NCBI GenBank assembly: GCA_001464765.1
Contig: LNDV01000035.1
Coordinates: 1 to 64,000, forward strand
Source of the DNA: Betaproteobacteria bacterium Ga0077526
GTDB taxonomy: Bacteria > Pseudomonadota > Gammaproteobacteria > Burkholderiales > Ga0077523
Direction of reading: 5' to 3'
DNA: 64,000 nt
The translations under genes were made by a program, and so were the position numbers. Numbering within the stretch: the stretch's first letter is position 1; each line of letters starts with the position of its first letter. Under the pieces are notes generated by a model that worked only from the letters and a program-made list of their open reading frames with translations, did no database searches and was not told where the DNA came from. Of the stretch, positions 23,748 to 32,419 are shown piece by piece.

Positions 23748-24644
23748 TCACATGAGCAGCGTGGCGGCAATATGGAGCCCGCAGGCCAGCAGCAGACCGA
23801 TCGAAAGCCACGCCGTGGCCCGGGCGAAAAGCACTGGCGGGTCGACCGCTTCGCGGACGACCATGAGGTACAGAGCGGCCAGTCCGGGCACCGAACCGAG
23901 CATGGAGCCCACCGACGCGACCACCATCAACGACTCGACCCGGTTCAGCGGGATTGCGACATCCGTCGGCGGAAACACCACAGCCGCGACCAACCAGCCA
24001 GCCGCGACGATGAGCCAGCCGAAAATCGCGAGCACGAACGGGAGGGTGCCGCTTGCCGGGGGGGCCGGCTTGCGGTGACGTTGCGCGGAACGGCGATGGT
24101 GGTTGCCGTGCATCCAGCCCAACGCGAAGCCAACTGCACCGGCGCCAGCCCACTGGATGGACTGCTCGTTTCCGGACTCTCCCAACCCTCGGAGTCGCTC
24201 GCGCAGGGCGGCGTGCTCGACGATCAGGGCACGGTCTTCGCGGGTAGGGCAGTAGGGGTGCCAATGTCCGTCGGCGTCGACGAACTGGTTGATCTGCCCC
24301 CCGGAGGTGTAGGCCAGGGACGCCAGCGTCCGGGAGCTCTGTTCGCGCTCGGCCGGTGACAGGTCGCTCCTCCAGTTCTCGGGAAGCGGTGCCTGGGCCA
24401 AAGGGGAAAACGTCTGCGCCATCTGCTCAGCACTTCTTGCCCTTACCCAGCTCGAGAGACCATGCCCAGCGACAACGACCGTGCCGCAAAAGACCAACAA
24501 GGCCGCTCGCTGCATGTTCCTGCGCAGGGCGAGATCGCGACCACCCAAGTAAAGCACGATCAGAGCGCCGACGCTAAGGTACAGCCCCCCCAGGAATCGG
24601 GCGATGTCATCGAAAAACCCCATCAATTGCGAGAAGGACGCCAT
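23748..24644 (-). CDS. Membrane protein of unknown function
   Basis: I do not recognise this 298-residue protein. It has two N-terminal membrane helices (SVGALIVLYLGG; LVFCGTVVVAGHGL), a soluble domain of about 100 residues with an HWHPYCP stretch, then three more helices (FVLAIFGWLIVAAGWLVA; VESLMVVASVGSMLG; LSIGLLLACGLHIAATLL). A His-rich GWMHGNHHRRSAQRHRK loop precedes the third helix. It lies 12 bases downstream of the small upstream protein gene on the same strand. The pair is less GC-rich than its neighbours and could be a late acquisition. Confidence 0.6.
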   Translation of the reverse strand: MASFSQLMGFFDDIARFLGGLYLSVGALIVLYLGGRDLALRRNMQRAALLVFCGTVVVAGHGLSSWVRARSAEQMAQTFSPLAQAPLPENWRSDLSPAEREQSSRTLASLAYTSGGQINQFVDADGHWHPYCPTREDRALIVEHAALRERLRGLGESGNEQSIQWAGAGAVGFALGWMHGNHHRRSAQRHRKPAPPASGTLPFVLAIFGWLIVAAGWLVAAVVFPPTDVAIPLNRVESLMVVASVGSMLGSVPGLAALYLMVVREAVDPPVLFARATAWLSIGLLLACGLHIAATLLM

Positions 24645-24656
24645 GATCCGGCGAGC

Positions 24657-25058
24657 TCAGCCCGGCAAGGCCTGGCAGCGCAGTTCGGCGAGGAGCACGC
24701 GGTACGACAATACGACCGTCGACCTTAGGGCGTTCGCCAAAAACTCGGCAATCAGGCCGACTGTGCCTTTGCGCTTCACCAAGCATGCCGAAAGGACTTG
24801 ATAGGCACCCGCAGCCTCGTCCAACTGCCTCCACTGGAAGTCCTTGGTCCGCAGAATGCGTTCCCCAGATCGAGCCTGAAACAATGCGCGGATGCCCTCT
24901 TGGCGCCTCAAGATCGGGACCATCGCCAGCATTGCACTGAAAGCGCCAAACGCAAAGGCAGTGCGCGTGGCGAACGGTGAGTGACGTTCGTACTGCTCGT
25001 ACCTTTGCTGCAGGACATTCCATTCGTGCACAAGTGCTGATGGGCAGGTCAATGGCAT
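24657..25058 (-). CDS. Small hypothetical protein
   Basis: I do not recognise this 133-residue protein. It is mostly helical, with one moderately hydrophobic segment (AFAFGAFSAMLAMVPIL, near 35-50) and a C-terminal hydrophobic stretch. An AGGATC ribosome-binding site precedes the ATG at 25058. It is followed closely by the five-helix membrane protein gene, so both probably form a small operon. Local base composition is lower in G+C than the surroundings. Another frame on the same strand (24607-25023) overlaps and is less convincing. Confidence 0.45.
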   Translation of the reverse strand: MPLTCPSALVHEWNVLQQRYEQYERHSPFATRTAFAFGAFSAMLAMVPILRRQEGIRALFQARSGERILRTKDFQWRQLDEAAGAYQVLSACLVKRKGTVGLIAEFLANALRSTVVLSYRVLLAELRCQALPG

Positions 25059-25350
25059 CGAGACGATCCTGTCGAAATCGGGCGGGGCGAGTGAAGGCCT
25101 CTTGAGGTTTCGATTACGCCGAGTTCAAGAATGGGGCAGCGGCTCAGATTATCGCTGAAGAAAGCGCAACGGTGCGGGCATAGAGCCCTAGAGGGTTCGG
25201 TCTTGCATTCACTCATCCGAAGCGTAGCCGCCTATCCCACCCCGTCTGCTTCAAACTCGGCGGTGGTCTTTTTTCGTTTCGACGCCTCGGGATTGACGAG
25301 GGTCCCCGCGTGAGCCCGAGGAGGCTGCCTGTTATGCCGAAGGCCACCCC
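25059..25350. other. Intergenic region, no recognised feature
   Basis: These 292 bases are relatively AT-rich for this genome and contain a TTTTTT run near 25268-25274. I find no convincing gene, RNA or repeat. It should hold the promoter of the two small reverse genes and the 3' end of the FeeM-like gene. Confidence 0.4.
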
Positions 25351-26118
25351 TCAGTTGATCGACATCGACCCCGGCGTCTGCGCATCCATCAGGCTGGCGA
25401 CCATCCGCTCCTCCTCGACTCGCGACAATGCCAACGGGTAAAGAGACCGGCAGCTCGCGGCGAGTTCGGGCCGGCCGCCGAAGGTCGCAATCTCGGCCGC
25501 CACGTCGGCGAAGTCGATTCGCAGCAGGACAGCGGGCGCGTTCACCGCCCGGTTGAGCCGCGGCCCGCCGATGACGCGGGCGCCCAGCAGCCGGCAGTAG
25601 AAACCGACGTGACGCGGGTTGACTTCCATCACCAGCGTATCGGCCGCACGGATGCGATGCGCGACGAGGTAGGCCACGTGGAACAGCGTGGCGAGCAGAC
25701 GCTTGCCGCCGGCGGACGGCTCCGCCGCAAGCTTGCTGAACTCGCACAGGCGCCGACCTGCGGCGCGCAGCGCTGCGATTTCCTCGGGAAAGGTCTCGGC
25801 AGCGGCCAGCCCTGAGGCACCGTCCATCCCCACCGTGATGGTGCCGAGCGTCTCGCGACCGTCGGTCGCCGTGAGCGTCATCCGGTCCGCGGTCTGGTCG
25901 CGGGGAAGTCCTACCGCGTGATAGCCGCGCCACCCGTACCGCGTCTTCAGCAGCCGTTCGGCGGATTCCCGGGACGATCGAACCACGGCCCACTCGATAT
26001 GAAACCGGGCGGAAGGGAGCGCGGCGGGCGCGCAGTCCGGGACGAAGGGCTCGGGCCCTGCCGCGATACCGGAGAGGGCAGAGGCAGGCAGGCGAACAGT
26101 GGCGTCGTGTGCGTTCAT
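25351..26118 (-). CDS. FeeM-type N-acyl amino acid synthase (GNAT-like)
   Basis: The 255-residue protein carries the FeeM catalytic-core signature: LGTITVGMDGASGLAAAE, then RRLCEFSKLAAEP near 120-132, LFHVAYLVAHRI near 145-156 and VMEVNPRHVGFYCRLLG near 163-179. FeeM-like enzymes transfer acyl chains from acyl-ACP to amino acids and are related in fold to acyl-homoserine lactone synthases. The product here could be a long-chain N-acyl amino acid signal or lipid. Relatives often occur in genomes with PEP-CTERM/exosortase systems, which fits the five PEP-CTERM genes here. It diverges from an ECF sigma factor gene across about 245 bases. Confidence 0.78.
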   Translation of the reverse strand: MNAHDATVRLPASALSGIAAGPEPFVPDCAPAALPSARFHIEWAVVRSSRESAERLLKTRYGWRGYHAVGLPRDQTADRMTLTATDGRETLGTITVGMDGASGLAAAETFPEEIAALRAAGRRLCEFSKLAAEPSAGGKRLLATLFHVAYLVAHRIRAADTLVMEVNPRHVGFYCRLLGARVIGGPRLNRAVNAPAVLLRIDFADVAAEIATFGGRPELAASCRSLYPLALSRVEEERMVASLMDAQTPGSMSIN

Positions 26119-26363
26119 GGTGGTGTTCCCCTTGGCGGTCGGTTCGCGGCGTTGAACCGCTTCCCATGGGAGAACGCCTGAGCAATCGGTTTATTCCCCT
26201 CCCTCGGCACAGCGACTGCCCACCGGCCCGCCCCTCCCTGGACGATCGGACACAAAACTCGGACCGGCGCACATGGCCCGGGGCGACCCCTCTGCGTAGA
26301 TTGCAGGCCATGGGATGGGCCGATGGCAGATCGGTACCGGCCCGGCACTCTGGGGAGATAAGG

Positions 26364-27035
26364 ATGATGCAAGCCGGCACGATGGAGTTCTCGATGGCGA
26401 CGGTTCCGAGCGGACTCGTCGCAAAGACGACCGCGACGGACCGCCGCGTACGCAAGGCCGAGCCCGCGCAGGCGCGGACGGATGCCGTGACGGTTCTGCT
26501 GCAGGCGGCCGGGCGCGGTGATCAGGCCGCCTTCGAGCGCCTGTATCGGCTCACGTCGTCCAGGCTCCTTGCCGTGGCGCTGCGCTTCCTGCGCGATCGC
26601 GGTCTTGCCGAAGACGTGCTGCAGGAATCCTTCGTGGCGATCTGGCAGCACGCATCCGACTTCTCGCCGGACCGCTCGGCGGCGGCCACGTGGATGACCA
26701 CGATCGTGCGCAATCGCTGCCTCGACCGGCTTCGGGTTCAGCCCCGCGAAATCAGCGTGGGGGACGACGAGGACGGCTCCCCGTTCATCGCAGGCATCGC
26801 CGATACCGGCGCGGGTCCCGAGGAACTCGGGGTGGAACGCCAGAGCCGCGGCCGCTTCGATCGCATCCTGAATGCTCTTCCCGGCCACTACCGTCAGGCG
26901 CTCACCCTGGCGTACTGCCACGGCCTCACCCATGCCGAGATCTCCCGGCACCTCGCCATCCCTCTCGGCACGGCGAAGAGCTGGGTGCGCCGAGGGCTCG
27001 AGGAATTCGCCAGGCGGCAGGGCGGCCAGCGCTGA
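26364..27035 (+). CDS. ECF-type RNA polymerase sigma factor
   Basis: The protein (223 residues from the ATG at 26364) has sigma region 2 (AFERLYRLTSSRLLAVALRF, then EDVLQESFVAIWQH and ATWMTTIVRNRCLDRLR) and region 4 (LNALPGHYRQALTLAYCHG, HAEISRHLAIPLGTAKSWVRRG). A GGGGAGATAAGG ribosome-binding region precedes two consecutive ATGs; the longer upstream frame is not supported. No anti-sigma gene follows. The next gene is an AraC regulator, so control of this factor is probably transcriptional or by a distant partner. It diverges from the FeeM-like gene. Confidence 0.88.
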   Translation: MMQAGTMEFSMATVPSGLVAKTTATDRRVRKAEPAQARTDAVTVLLQAAGRGDQAAFERLYRLTSSRLLAVALRFLRDRGLAEDVLQESFVAIWQHASDFSPDRSAAATWMTTIVRNRCLDRLRVQPREISVGDDEDGSPFIAGIADTGAGPEELGVERQSRGRFDRILNALPGHYRQALTLAYCHGLTHAEISRHLAIPLGTAKSWVRRGLEEFARRQGGQR

Positions 27036-27136
27036 GCAGGTCGGCGACGGAAGGCGCTGGAAGCGCATCGTGATCGGCGATCCACGCGGATAGAGCGGGT
27101 ACACTGCGGCGCGTCATCCTCACTGCATCGGCCTGC

Positions 27137-28090
27137 ATGACGGCAGGACCGATCGACCTGCGCGCCGTGACTGCTTCCGAAGACCAGCGTTCGCCCCTAG
27201 CCGAAGTCCTCGGCTCCCTGCTGCGGACGGTGAGCTTTCGCGCGGAAGTGTTCTTTCGCGGTCAGATGTGCGACGAATGGTCCCTCGACACCTCCGGCTC
27301 CGGACTCGCGACGTTCCACGCCATTGGCGACGGGCCCTGCTGGCTGCACCTGCGCGATCTTCCCCGACCCAGGCACCTTGTGCGGGGCGATGTGGTTCTG
27401 CTGCCCCACGACGCGCAGCACGCCGTCACCTCGTCAGAAAGCTCGGTGCCGCTCTATGGCGGAAAACGCTACTCCAAGGTGCTTGCGCTCGACGCCCCGC
27501 CCGCGGGTACCGAACTGCTCTGCGGCTACCTGCACATCCCGAGAACCGTCCAGGAACTGTTGCTGTCCGCGGTCCCGGACTTCCTGGTGATCGGCCGTCA
27601 TGCGCCCCAGGGCGATCAGATCGGACGGCTGGTCGACGCCATGTTTGCCGAAGGCCGCAACTCCTCACCCGCTGCCACGGCCGTCGTCGAACGACTCGCC
27701 GACGCGCTGCTGGTGAAGACCTTCGAAATCGGCATCGCCAACCTGCCGGAGCCGGCGGGTTTCTATGCGGGGCTCGCCCACCCGCGCATCGGCCGCGCGA
27801 TCGCCGCAGCGTGGGAAGCCCCCGATAAACGCTGGACGGTCGCCTCGCTCGCCGAAGTCGCCGCGATGTCGCGCTCGGCCTTCGCCGAGCAGTTTCAGGA
27901 ACTGGTGGGGAAGAGTCCGATGGACCTCATCACGTCCTGGCGGATGCAGGTGGCGTGGCAGACGCTCGAACGGGATCGCGGCACCGTTGCCGACGTTGCC
28001 ACCAAGGCCGGGTACGAAACCGAAGCCGCGTTCCGCAAGGCCTTCAAGCGCCACTTCGGCGTGGGCCCGGGAGAAGTGCGGCGCCCCTGA
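27137..28090 (+). CDS. AraC-family regulator with cupin N-domain
   Basis: The 317-residue protein has an N-terminal cupin-type sensor domain (LVRGDVVLLPHDAQHAV near residue 80) as in AraC regulators with a cupin_6 domain. The C-terminal double helix-turn-helix contains WTVASLAEVAAMSRSAFAEQ and GTVADVATKAGYETEAAFRK. Such regulators often control redox or short-chain dehydrogenase genes in response to small ligands; the ligand here is unknown. It lies about 100 bases after the sigma factor gene in the same direction and converges with the methyltransferase gene 19 bases away. Confidence 0.85.
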   Translation: MTAGPIDLRAVTASEDQRSPLAEVLGSLLRTVSFRAEVFFRGQMCDEWSLDTSGSGLATFHAIGDGPCWLHLRDLPRPRHLVRGDVVLLPHDAQHAVTSSESSVPLYGGKRYSKVLALDAPPAGTELLCGYLHIPRTVQELLLSAVPDFLVIGRHAPQGDQIGRLVDAMFAEGRNSSPAATAVVERLADALLVKTFEIGIANLPEPAGFYAGLAHPRIGRAIAAAWEAPDKRWTVASLAEVAAMSRSAFAEQFQELVGKSPMDLITSWRMQVAWQTLERDRGTVADVATKAGYETEAAFRKAFKRHFGVGPGEVRRP

Positions 28091-28109
28091 CGGCGCAGCT
28101 CTGCGTCGT

Positions 28110-29588
28110 TCACGGCGCGATGCCAAGCCCCGCGAGAAACGGCAGACGGGTCCGGGCAAATGACGCGGCAAGTCGCTCCAGTTCGGGTCGGGGCGGTGCG
28201 CCAGCGCCTAATGCCGTCCCTGCGAAGTCACACCACGCTCCGGGTTCTCCGGCACCTGCCTGCAATGCGGCAAGGAACAAGCGTTCGAGCCGGCTCACCG
28301 CAATGCCACCCCCTGTGACTGGGCTCGCCAGGACGGCGATATCGTCGGACGCACTGGACAGACTTAGGAAGCGCGCGTTGAGAGCCGCCGTGCGTGGCCT
28401 CGCGTGCTCGGTCTCCCTGGGCGACAGCGCGCTCTCCACATGGCCGAACGCCATCAGTTCGAACACCGTCTGCACTGCCTCCGGAAACGACAGCCCAGGA
28501 CCTTCGAGGCCATCGAGTGTGTGCGGCCGATGATCGTCCAGCACGCTCAGCACCACATCGGTCGCCGCGTCGTCGAACCGCACGTCGCCGAACACACCGG
28601 ACACTTTCGCAGGGATCTCCTCACGGGGCGTCGCCATAACCACGCTCTCGCGACGCCATTGCGCTACGCATTGGGGGTCGGTCAGCCGGGACGGTTCGCG
28701 CACCCAGCAATCGCGACGGAACATCTGGTTGGTGATGAGATCCCGGACCGTCTCGCGAAACACCGGGTCCTCGATGTCCGCGAGGATCGCGCGCTGCTCC
28801 GCAGTGAGGTTGAAGGCTTCGAGATGATCGGGCAGATGCGCGGAGCACGCGTACCCGAGACCGGCGCGACCGAACAGCTCGGCCACGTCGGCGAACGCCA
28901 GCGGATGCCAGTCGCGATTGAAGTATTCGTGGGCGAGGTAGCGGCGATCCGCGTTTCGGATGCGGTCGAAGCGCTCCGCCAGCGCAGGGTTGCGCAACGC
29001 ATGCAGCGGATTGGCATCCAGGAGGCGCGCAGCGAAGTCGATGGCGGCATCGATGCGCTCGACCGTGCTGCCGCGCCCCGCGCGAGACGCGTGTTCGACG
29101 AGCATCCCGCGCCAGGGAATCATCGTGTTCCACCCGGGCAGCGCGTTGTAGCCCGCATACACGATGCCGCCCGGTGCCAGATGCCGCCGGATGAACTCGA
29201 CAAGAAGCGACCGGTTCTCCGCCGACACCCAGCTCAGCACGCCGTGCAGACCGATGAAGTCGAACTGGGGCAGGTCGGAGCGCTCCACGTACTCCGCGAA
29301 CGACGCCTCCGAGAGCGACACCGGCGCGCCGGCGGTCTGCGCGAGATCTTCGGCGAATCGCACATGGTCCGGCAGCAGGTCGTTGCCCCACCACCGTATA
29401 TCGGACGCCGCCGCATGCACGACGAGGCTCACGCCCTGACCGAAGCCGAGCTCGCACGCTGTACGGACGACAGGCGGCGCATACCCGGCCCGCAGCATGG
29501 CGAGCCGGCAGCGCCGGGGATTCAGCGCCGCGTGGTAGCCGAACGTGTACCCCACGTCGGTCACGTATCCATTCGCTCGATCGGTCAT
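28110..29588 (-). CDS. Methyltransferase with regulatory domain (MethyTransf_Reg family)
   Basis: The 492-residue protein has an N-terminal SAM-dependent methyltransferase domain (CELGFGQGVSLVVHA near residue 45, FDFIGLHGVLSWVS near 108). A long C-terminal predicted regulatory domain follows, typical of proteins annotated as methyltransferase regulatory domain-containing. Opening residues YVTDVGYTFGYHAALNPRR match this group. The substrate is unknown; some relatives sit in protein or glycan modification loci. It begins 14 bases after the stop of the keto-acid decarboxylase gene on the same strand, so the two are likely co-transcribed. Confidence 0.8.
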   Translation of the reverse strand: MTDRANGYVTDVGYTFGYHAALNPRRCRLAMLRAGYAPPVVRTACELGFGQGVSLVVHAAASDIRWWGNDLLPDHVRFAEDLAQTAGAPVSLSEASFAEYVERSDLPQFDFIGLHGVLSWVSAENRSLLVEFIRRHLAPGGIVYAGYNALPGWNTMIPWRGMLVEHASRAGRGSTVERIDAAIDFAARLLDANPLHALRNPALAERFDRIRNADRRYLAHEYFNRDWHPLAFADVAELFGRAGLGYACSAHLPDHLEAFNLTAEQRAILADIEDPVFRETVRDLITNQMFRRDCWVREPSRLTDPQCVAQWRRESVVMATPREEIPAKVSGVFGDVRFDDAATDVVLSVLDDHRPHTLDGLEGPGLSFPEAVQTVFELMAFGHVESALSPRETEHARPRTAALNARFLSLSSASDDIAVLASPVTGGGIAVSRLERLFLAALQAGAGEPGAWCDFAGTALGAGAPPRPELERLAASFARTRLPFLAGLGIAP

Positions 29589-29602
29589 GCGCCGATTGTG
29601 CC

Positions 29603-31231
29603 TCAGGCCGGCACGGCCACCGTGAGCCTCTTCACGGCGTTGACGAAGCGCGTCAGCGTCGTCGACAGCACGCCGCGCGGGATCATGATCTCGATCAGCT
29701 GGAAGCGACCGCGCGTCGCGACCGCCTTTGCCAGCGCCTCCGACAATTCGCGCCGCGTGCGTACGCGAACACCATCACCACCGAGGCCCGCCGCCGTCTG
29801 CGCAAAGCCCCAGGTGTCGAGATCGTTGAACTGCGACTCGGGCTGGAGCGCACGCAGCATCTCCCAGCTCGCATTGTTGAAGAGCAGCACGATCGGGTCC
29901 CACCCGTAGCGCCTGCAATTGCCGAGTTCCCAGCCTGTCATCTGGAAAGCGCCGTCACCGACGAGCACGATGGGCCTTTGCCCCGTAGCTGCCTGCAGCC
30001 CGAGACCGGCCGGTACGCCGAAGCCCATGGTCGCGTAGTAGCCGGGCGCGACGAGCGCCGTGTGCTCGATGTCCATCGCCGTGAAGAGACAGTCGCCGAC
30101 GTCGGACGCGATGGGAAACTTCCCGTGTGTCGCCATCAGATCGTTGACGGCGATGGCGATGTCGGCCGGCGAGATGGCGGACTCGTCTGCAATGAGGCCG
30201 CGCGGGTACAGGGGCCGCGCCACGCGCGACGGGTGGGTGGCCAGCGCCGTGCGTTCGAGCAGTGCATCGACGAGCGAGGCGAGCGGCAGATCGGGATACA
30301 CGTGATGGCCGAGCCGGACTTCGCCGTCGGCGGCGAGGATGGCCTTGCGAAGATCGATGCGCTTCTCGGAGACCGCGAAGTTGGTGTCCGACAGGATCGC
30401 GCCGAGCAGGAACAGTCCGTCCGAATCCTCCACGAGCCGCGTCACCTCCGGCAGTCCCGCAACGCCCATGTAGGTACCAGCAAGGGACGCATCGGAATCC
30501 GCGAGAAGCCCGCGCCCCATGAAACACGTCACGACCGGGAGGGACAGGCGCAGCGCCAGTTCGGCGACCTTCGCTTCCAGGCCGAAGCGCCGTACTTCCA
30601 CGTCCACCACGAGGACCGGCCGAGCCGCGGCGCCGAGTCGCTGCAGGATCTCGTCGGCGCAGGCGGCGAGGGCCTCCGCATCCACGGCCGCCTGCGTCAG
30701 CGGCGGGACCGGCGCACAGGGCGCGTCCGCCATGTCACGGGGAATCTCGAGGTACACAGGGCGGGAATGACGAAGGCAGTTGCCGAGCACGCGGGCGATG
30801 TCCGCCGGGGCGCGATCCGCATCGTCGAGCCGGGCGCGATCGCAGGTGATCTCCTCGAAGATGCGCATCTGCGAGTCGAGCGTCTTCGCCTGGTGATGCA
30901 GCAGGAAGCCCGATCGTGACTCGTGCTTTCCCGGCCCGCCCGACAGCACGACGACGGGAGATTTCTCGGCATAGGCCGCGGCGACGGCGTTGACCATGTT
31001 GAGTGCCCCGGCACCGTAGGTGACGGCGGCGACACCGATGGCACCGTCGATCCGTGCGGCGGCATCGGCGGCGAAGCCGACCCCGGGCTCGTGGGACAAC
31101 GTATACAGCGGCAGTCGCCCGGACTGCTCGATGACGCGGAAGTACGGCAGGGCAAAGTCGCCCGGAATACCGAAGATCTGGCGGGCACCTGCGGCCTCAA
31201 GGGCCTGAAGGAGGGATTCGGTGAGGTTCAT
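29603..31231 (-). CDS. ipdC: Thiamine-diphosphate-dependent indolepyruvate/phenylpyruvate decarboxylase
   Basis: The 542-residue enzyme closely resembles the Azospirillum-type IpdC/phenylpyruvate decarboxylase, which turns indole-3-pyruvate or phenylpyruvate into the aldehyde on the route to indole-3-acetic or phenylacetic acid. Visible features are the catalytic Glu in SHEPGVGFAADA (about residue 48), the HH pair in FLLHHQAK (about 112-113), and the ThDP motif from GDGAFQMTGWELGNC to LLFNNASWEMLR. I prefer the ATG at 31231; a GTG precedes it by one codon. An Lrp-type regulator gene diverges from it and a methyltransferase gene follows. Confidence 0.85.
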   Translation of the reverse strand: MNLTESLLQALEAAGARQIFGIPGDFALPYFRVIEQSGRLPLYTLSHEPGVGFAADAAARIDGAIGVAAVTYGAGALNMVNAVAAAYAEKSPVVVLSGGPGKHESRSGFLLHHQAKTLDSQMRIFEEITCDRARLDDADRAPADIARVLGNCLRHSRPVYLEIPRDMADAPCAPVPPLTQAAVDAEALAACADEILQRLGAAARPVLVVDVEVRRFGLEAKVAELALRLSLPVVTCFMGRGLLADSDASLAGTYMGVAGLPEVTRLVEDSDGLFLLGAILSDTNFAVSEKRIDLRKAILAADGEVRLGHHVYPDLPLASLVDALLERTALATHPSRVARPLYPRGLIADESAISPADIAIAVNDLMATHGKFPIASDVGDCLFTAMDIEHTALVAPGYYATMGFGVPAGLGLQAATGQRPIVLVGDGAFQMTGWELGNCRRYGWDPIVLLFNNASWEMLRALQPESQFNDLDTWGFAQTAAGLGGDGVRVRTRRELSEALAKAVATRGRFQLIEIMIPRGVLSTTLTRFVNAVKRLTVAVPA

Positions 31232-31315
31232 CACAGCGACCTGGCAGGAATGGCAGACGGGACATTCTCACGCGCAAGTCGGGCGAGAAGCGTGCATGCT
31301 CGTGGTGAATCACCC

Positions 31316-31337
31316 TATGATGCACACGTTTCGTGCA
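31316..31337 (+). promoter_or_regulatory. Putative -10 box overlapped by an inverted repeat upstream of the Lrp gene
   Basis: TATGAT (31316-31321) fits a -10 box and runs directly into TGCAC-N7-GTGCA (31321-31337), a likely operator. It lies in the 121-base gap between ipdC and the Lrp-type gene. The position suggests autorepression by the Lrp protein. The matching -35 (TGCATG) is weak. Confidence 0.4.
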
Positions 31338-31352
31338 CCCATTGGACTATCC

Positions 31353-31871
31353 ATGAACGAAATCACCATTGACCGCCACGATCTCCATCTTCTTGCCGAA
31401 CTGCAGCGGGACGGCCACGCCACCAACGCCACCCTGGGCGAGAAGGCCCATCTGTCGGCCTCCCAGGTGAGCCGGCGCATCCAGCGGTTGGAGGAGTCGA
31501 AGGTTCTCGTCGGGTACACGGCGCTGCTTGACGCCGGGGCATTGGGTCTGGGGGTGACTGCCTTTGCGCAGATCGTCTTGGAGCGCCACGACAAGTCCCA
31601 CGCGGCCGACTTCGAGCAGGCGGTCGTCCTCATGCCCGAAGTACTGGACTGCTTCGCGGTGACGGGTGAGGCCGACTACGTCCTGCGCATCGTGGCCCCG
31701 GACCTGGAAGCCTTCTCGGATCTCATGATGAAGCGGCTGGTCGCGCTGCCGGGCGTGGCTCAGGTAAAAACGAACATTGCCCTGTCGAAAGTCAAGCAGA
31801 CCCATGAGATTCCGCTCGATCACATTGCGCGTCCGCGCCATCACGGCAGGCGAGTGAGCTTCACGGGCTGA
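31353..31871 (+). CDS. Lrp/AsnC-family transcriptional regulator
   Basis: The 172-residue regulator has an N-terminal helix-turn-helix (DLHLLAELQRDGHATNATLG, then SASQVSRRIQRLEESKVLVGY) and a C-terminal RAM ligand-binding domain (ECFAVTGEADYVLRIV-like segment near residues 105-118). It is divergent from ipdC, so it probably controls the decarboxylase in response to an aromatic or branched amino acid or keto acid, as known for Lrp-type regulators beside amino-acid catabolic genes. The ATG at 31353 matches the conserved N-terminus; the longer open frame upstream is not supported. Confidence 0.88.
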   Translation: MNEITIDRHDLHLLAELQRDGHATNATLGEKAHLSASQVSRRIQRLEESKVLVGYTALLDAGALGLGVTAFAQIVLERHDKSHAADFEQAVVLMPEVLDCFAVTGEADYVLRIVAPDLEAFSDLMMKRLVALPGVAQVKTNIALSKVKQTHEIPLDHIARPRHHGRRVSFTG

Positions 31872-31986
31872 GTCGGAACTCGCCGACCCTTCAGTTCGAC
31901 CACTCCGCGTCGATACGGCAGGGAATTGCCCATTTCCGTCGAAGACCCTGCCGACGGGATGGTGCCCCCACTGCCTGGAGGTTCCC

Positions 31987-32382
31987 ATGACAACCGCCCT
32001 TTCTCCCGTTCGCTTCGACCAGCCCGATCTCCCGGCCCTGATCGGCACCCTGTCGCCAGAGGAACTCGACGAACTCGACTTCGGTGTCATCGGCATCGAT
32101 GACGAGAGTGTCGTCCGGCGCTACAACGCCACGGAGTCCCGGCTGGCCGGCCTGTCGCGCGATCGCGTGGTCGGCAATCCGCTCTTCACTGTGGTGGCGC
32201 CCTGCATGAACAACTACCTCGTCGCCCAGCGCTTCGAGGATGCGAAGGCCTCCGGCGAACCGCTCGACGCCACGATCGACTACGTGTTCACCCTGAAGAT
32301 GCGCCCCTCGAAGGTGAAATTGCGCCTCATCGCGAAGCCCGGCGCCAGCCATCGCTTCGTCGTCGTGCTCCGCCCGGCCTGA
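31987..32382 (+). CDS. Photoactive-yellow-protein-like PAS domain protein
   Basis: This 131-residue single-PAS protein aligns well with photoactive yellow protein (PYP). The chromophore-anchoring Cys69 of PYP corresponds to Cys73 in VVAPCMNNYLV, and the hydrogen-bonding Tyr42 and Glu46 to Tyr46 and Glu50 in RRYNATESRLAG. PYP positions Thr50 and Arg52 are Ala54 and Leu56 here, so spectral tuning would differ or the ligand may be another molecule. The C-terminal MRPSKVKLRLIAKPG and VVVL strands match the PAS fold. No tyrosine ammonia-lyase is in the window to make p-coumarate. The histidine kinase gene follows 37 bases downstream, a probable partner. Confidence 0.72.
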   Translation: MTTALSPVRFDQPDLPALIGTLSPEELDELDFGVIGIDDESVVRRYNATESRLAGLSRDRVVGNPLFTVVAPCMNNYLVAQRFEDAKASGEPLDATIDYVFTLKMRPSKVKLRLIAKPGASHRFVVVLRPA

Positions 32383-32419
32383 GTCCGCTGCCACCCGAAC
32401 CCAACCCGAGGGGAACGCC

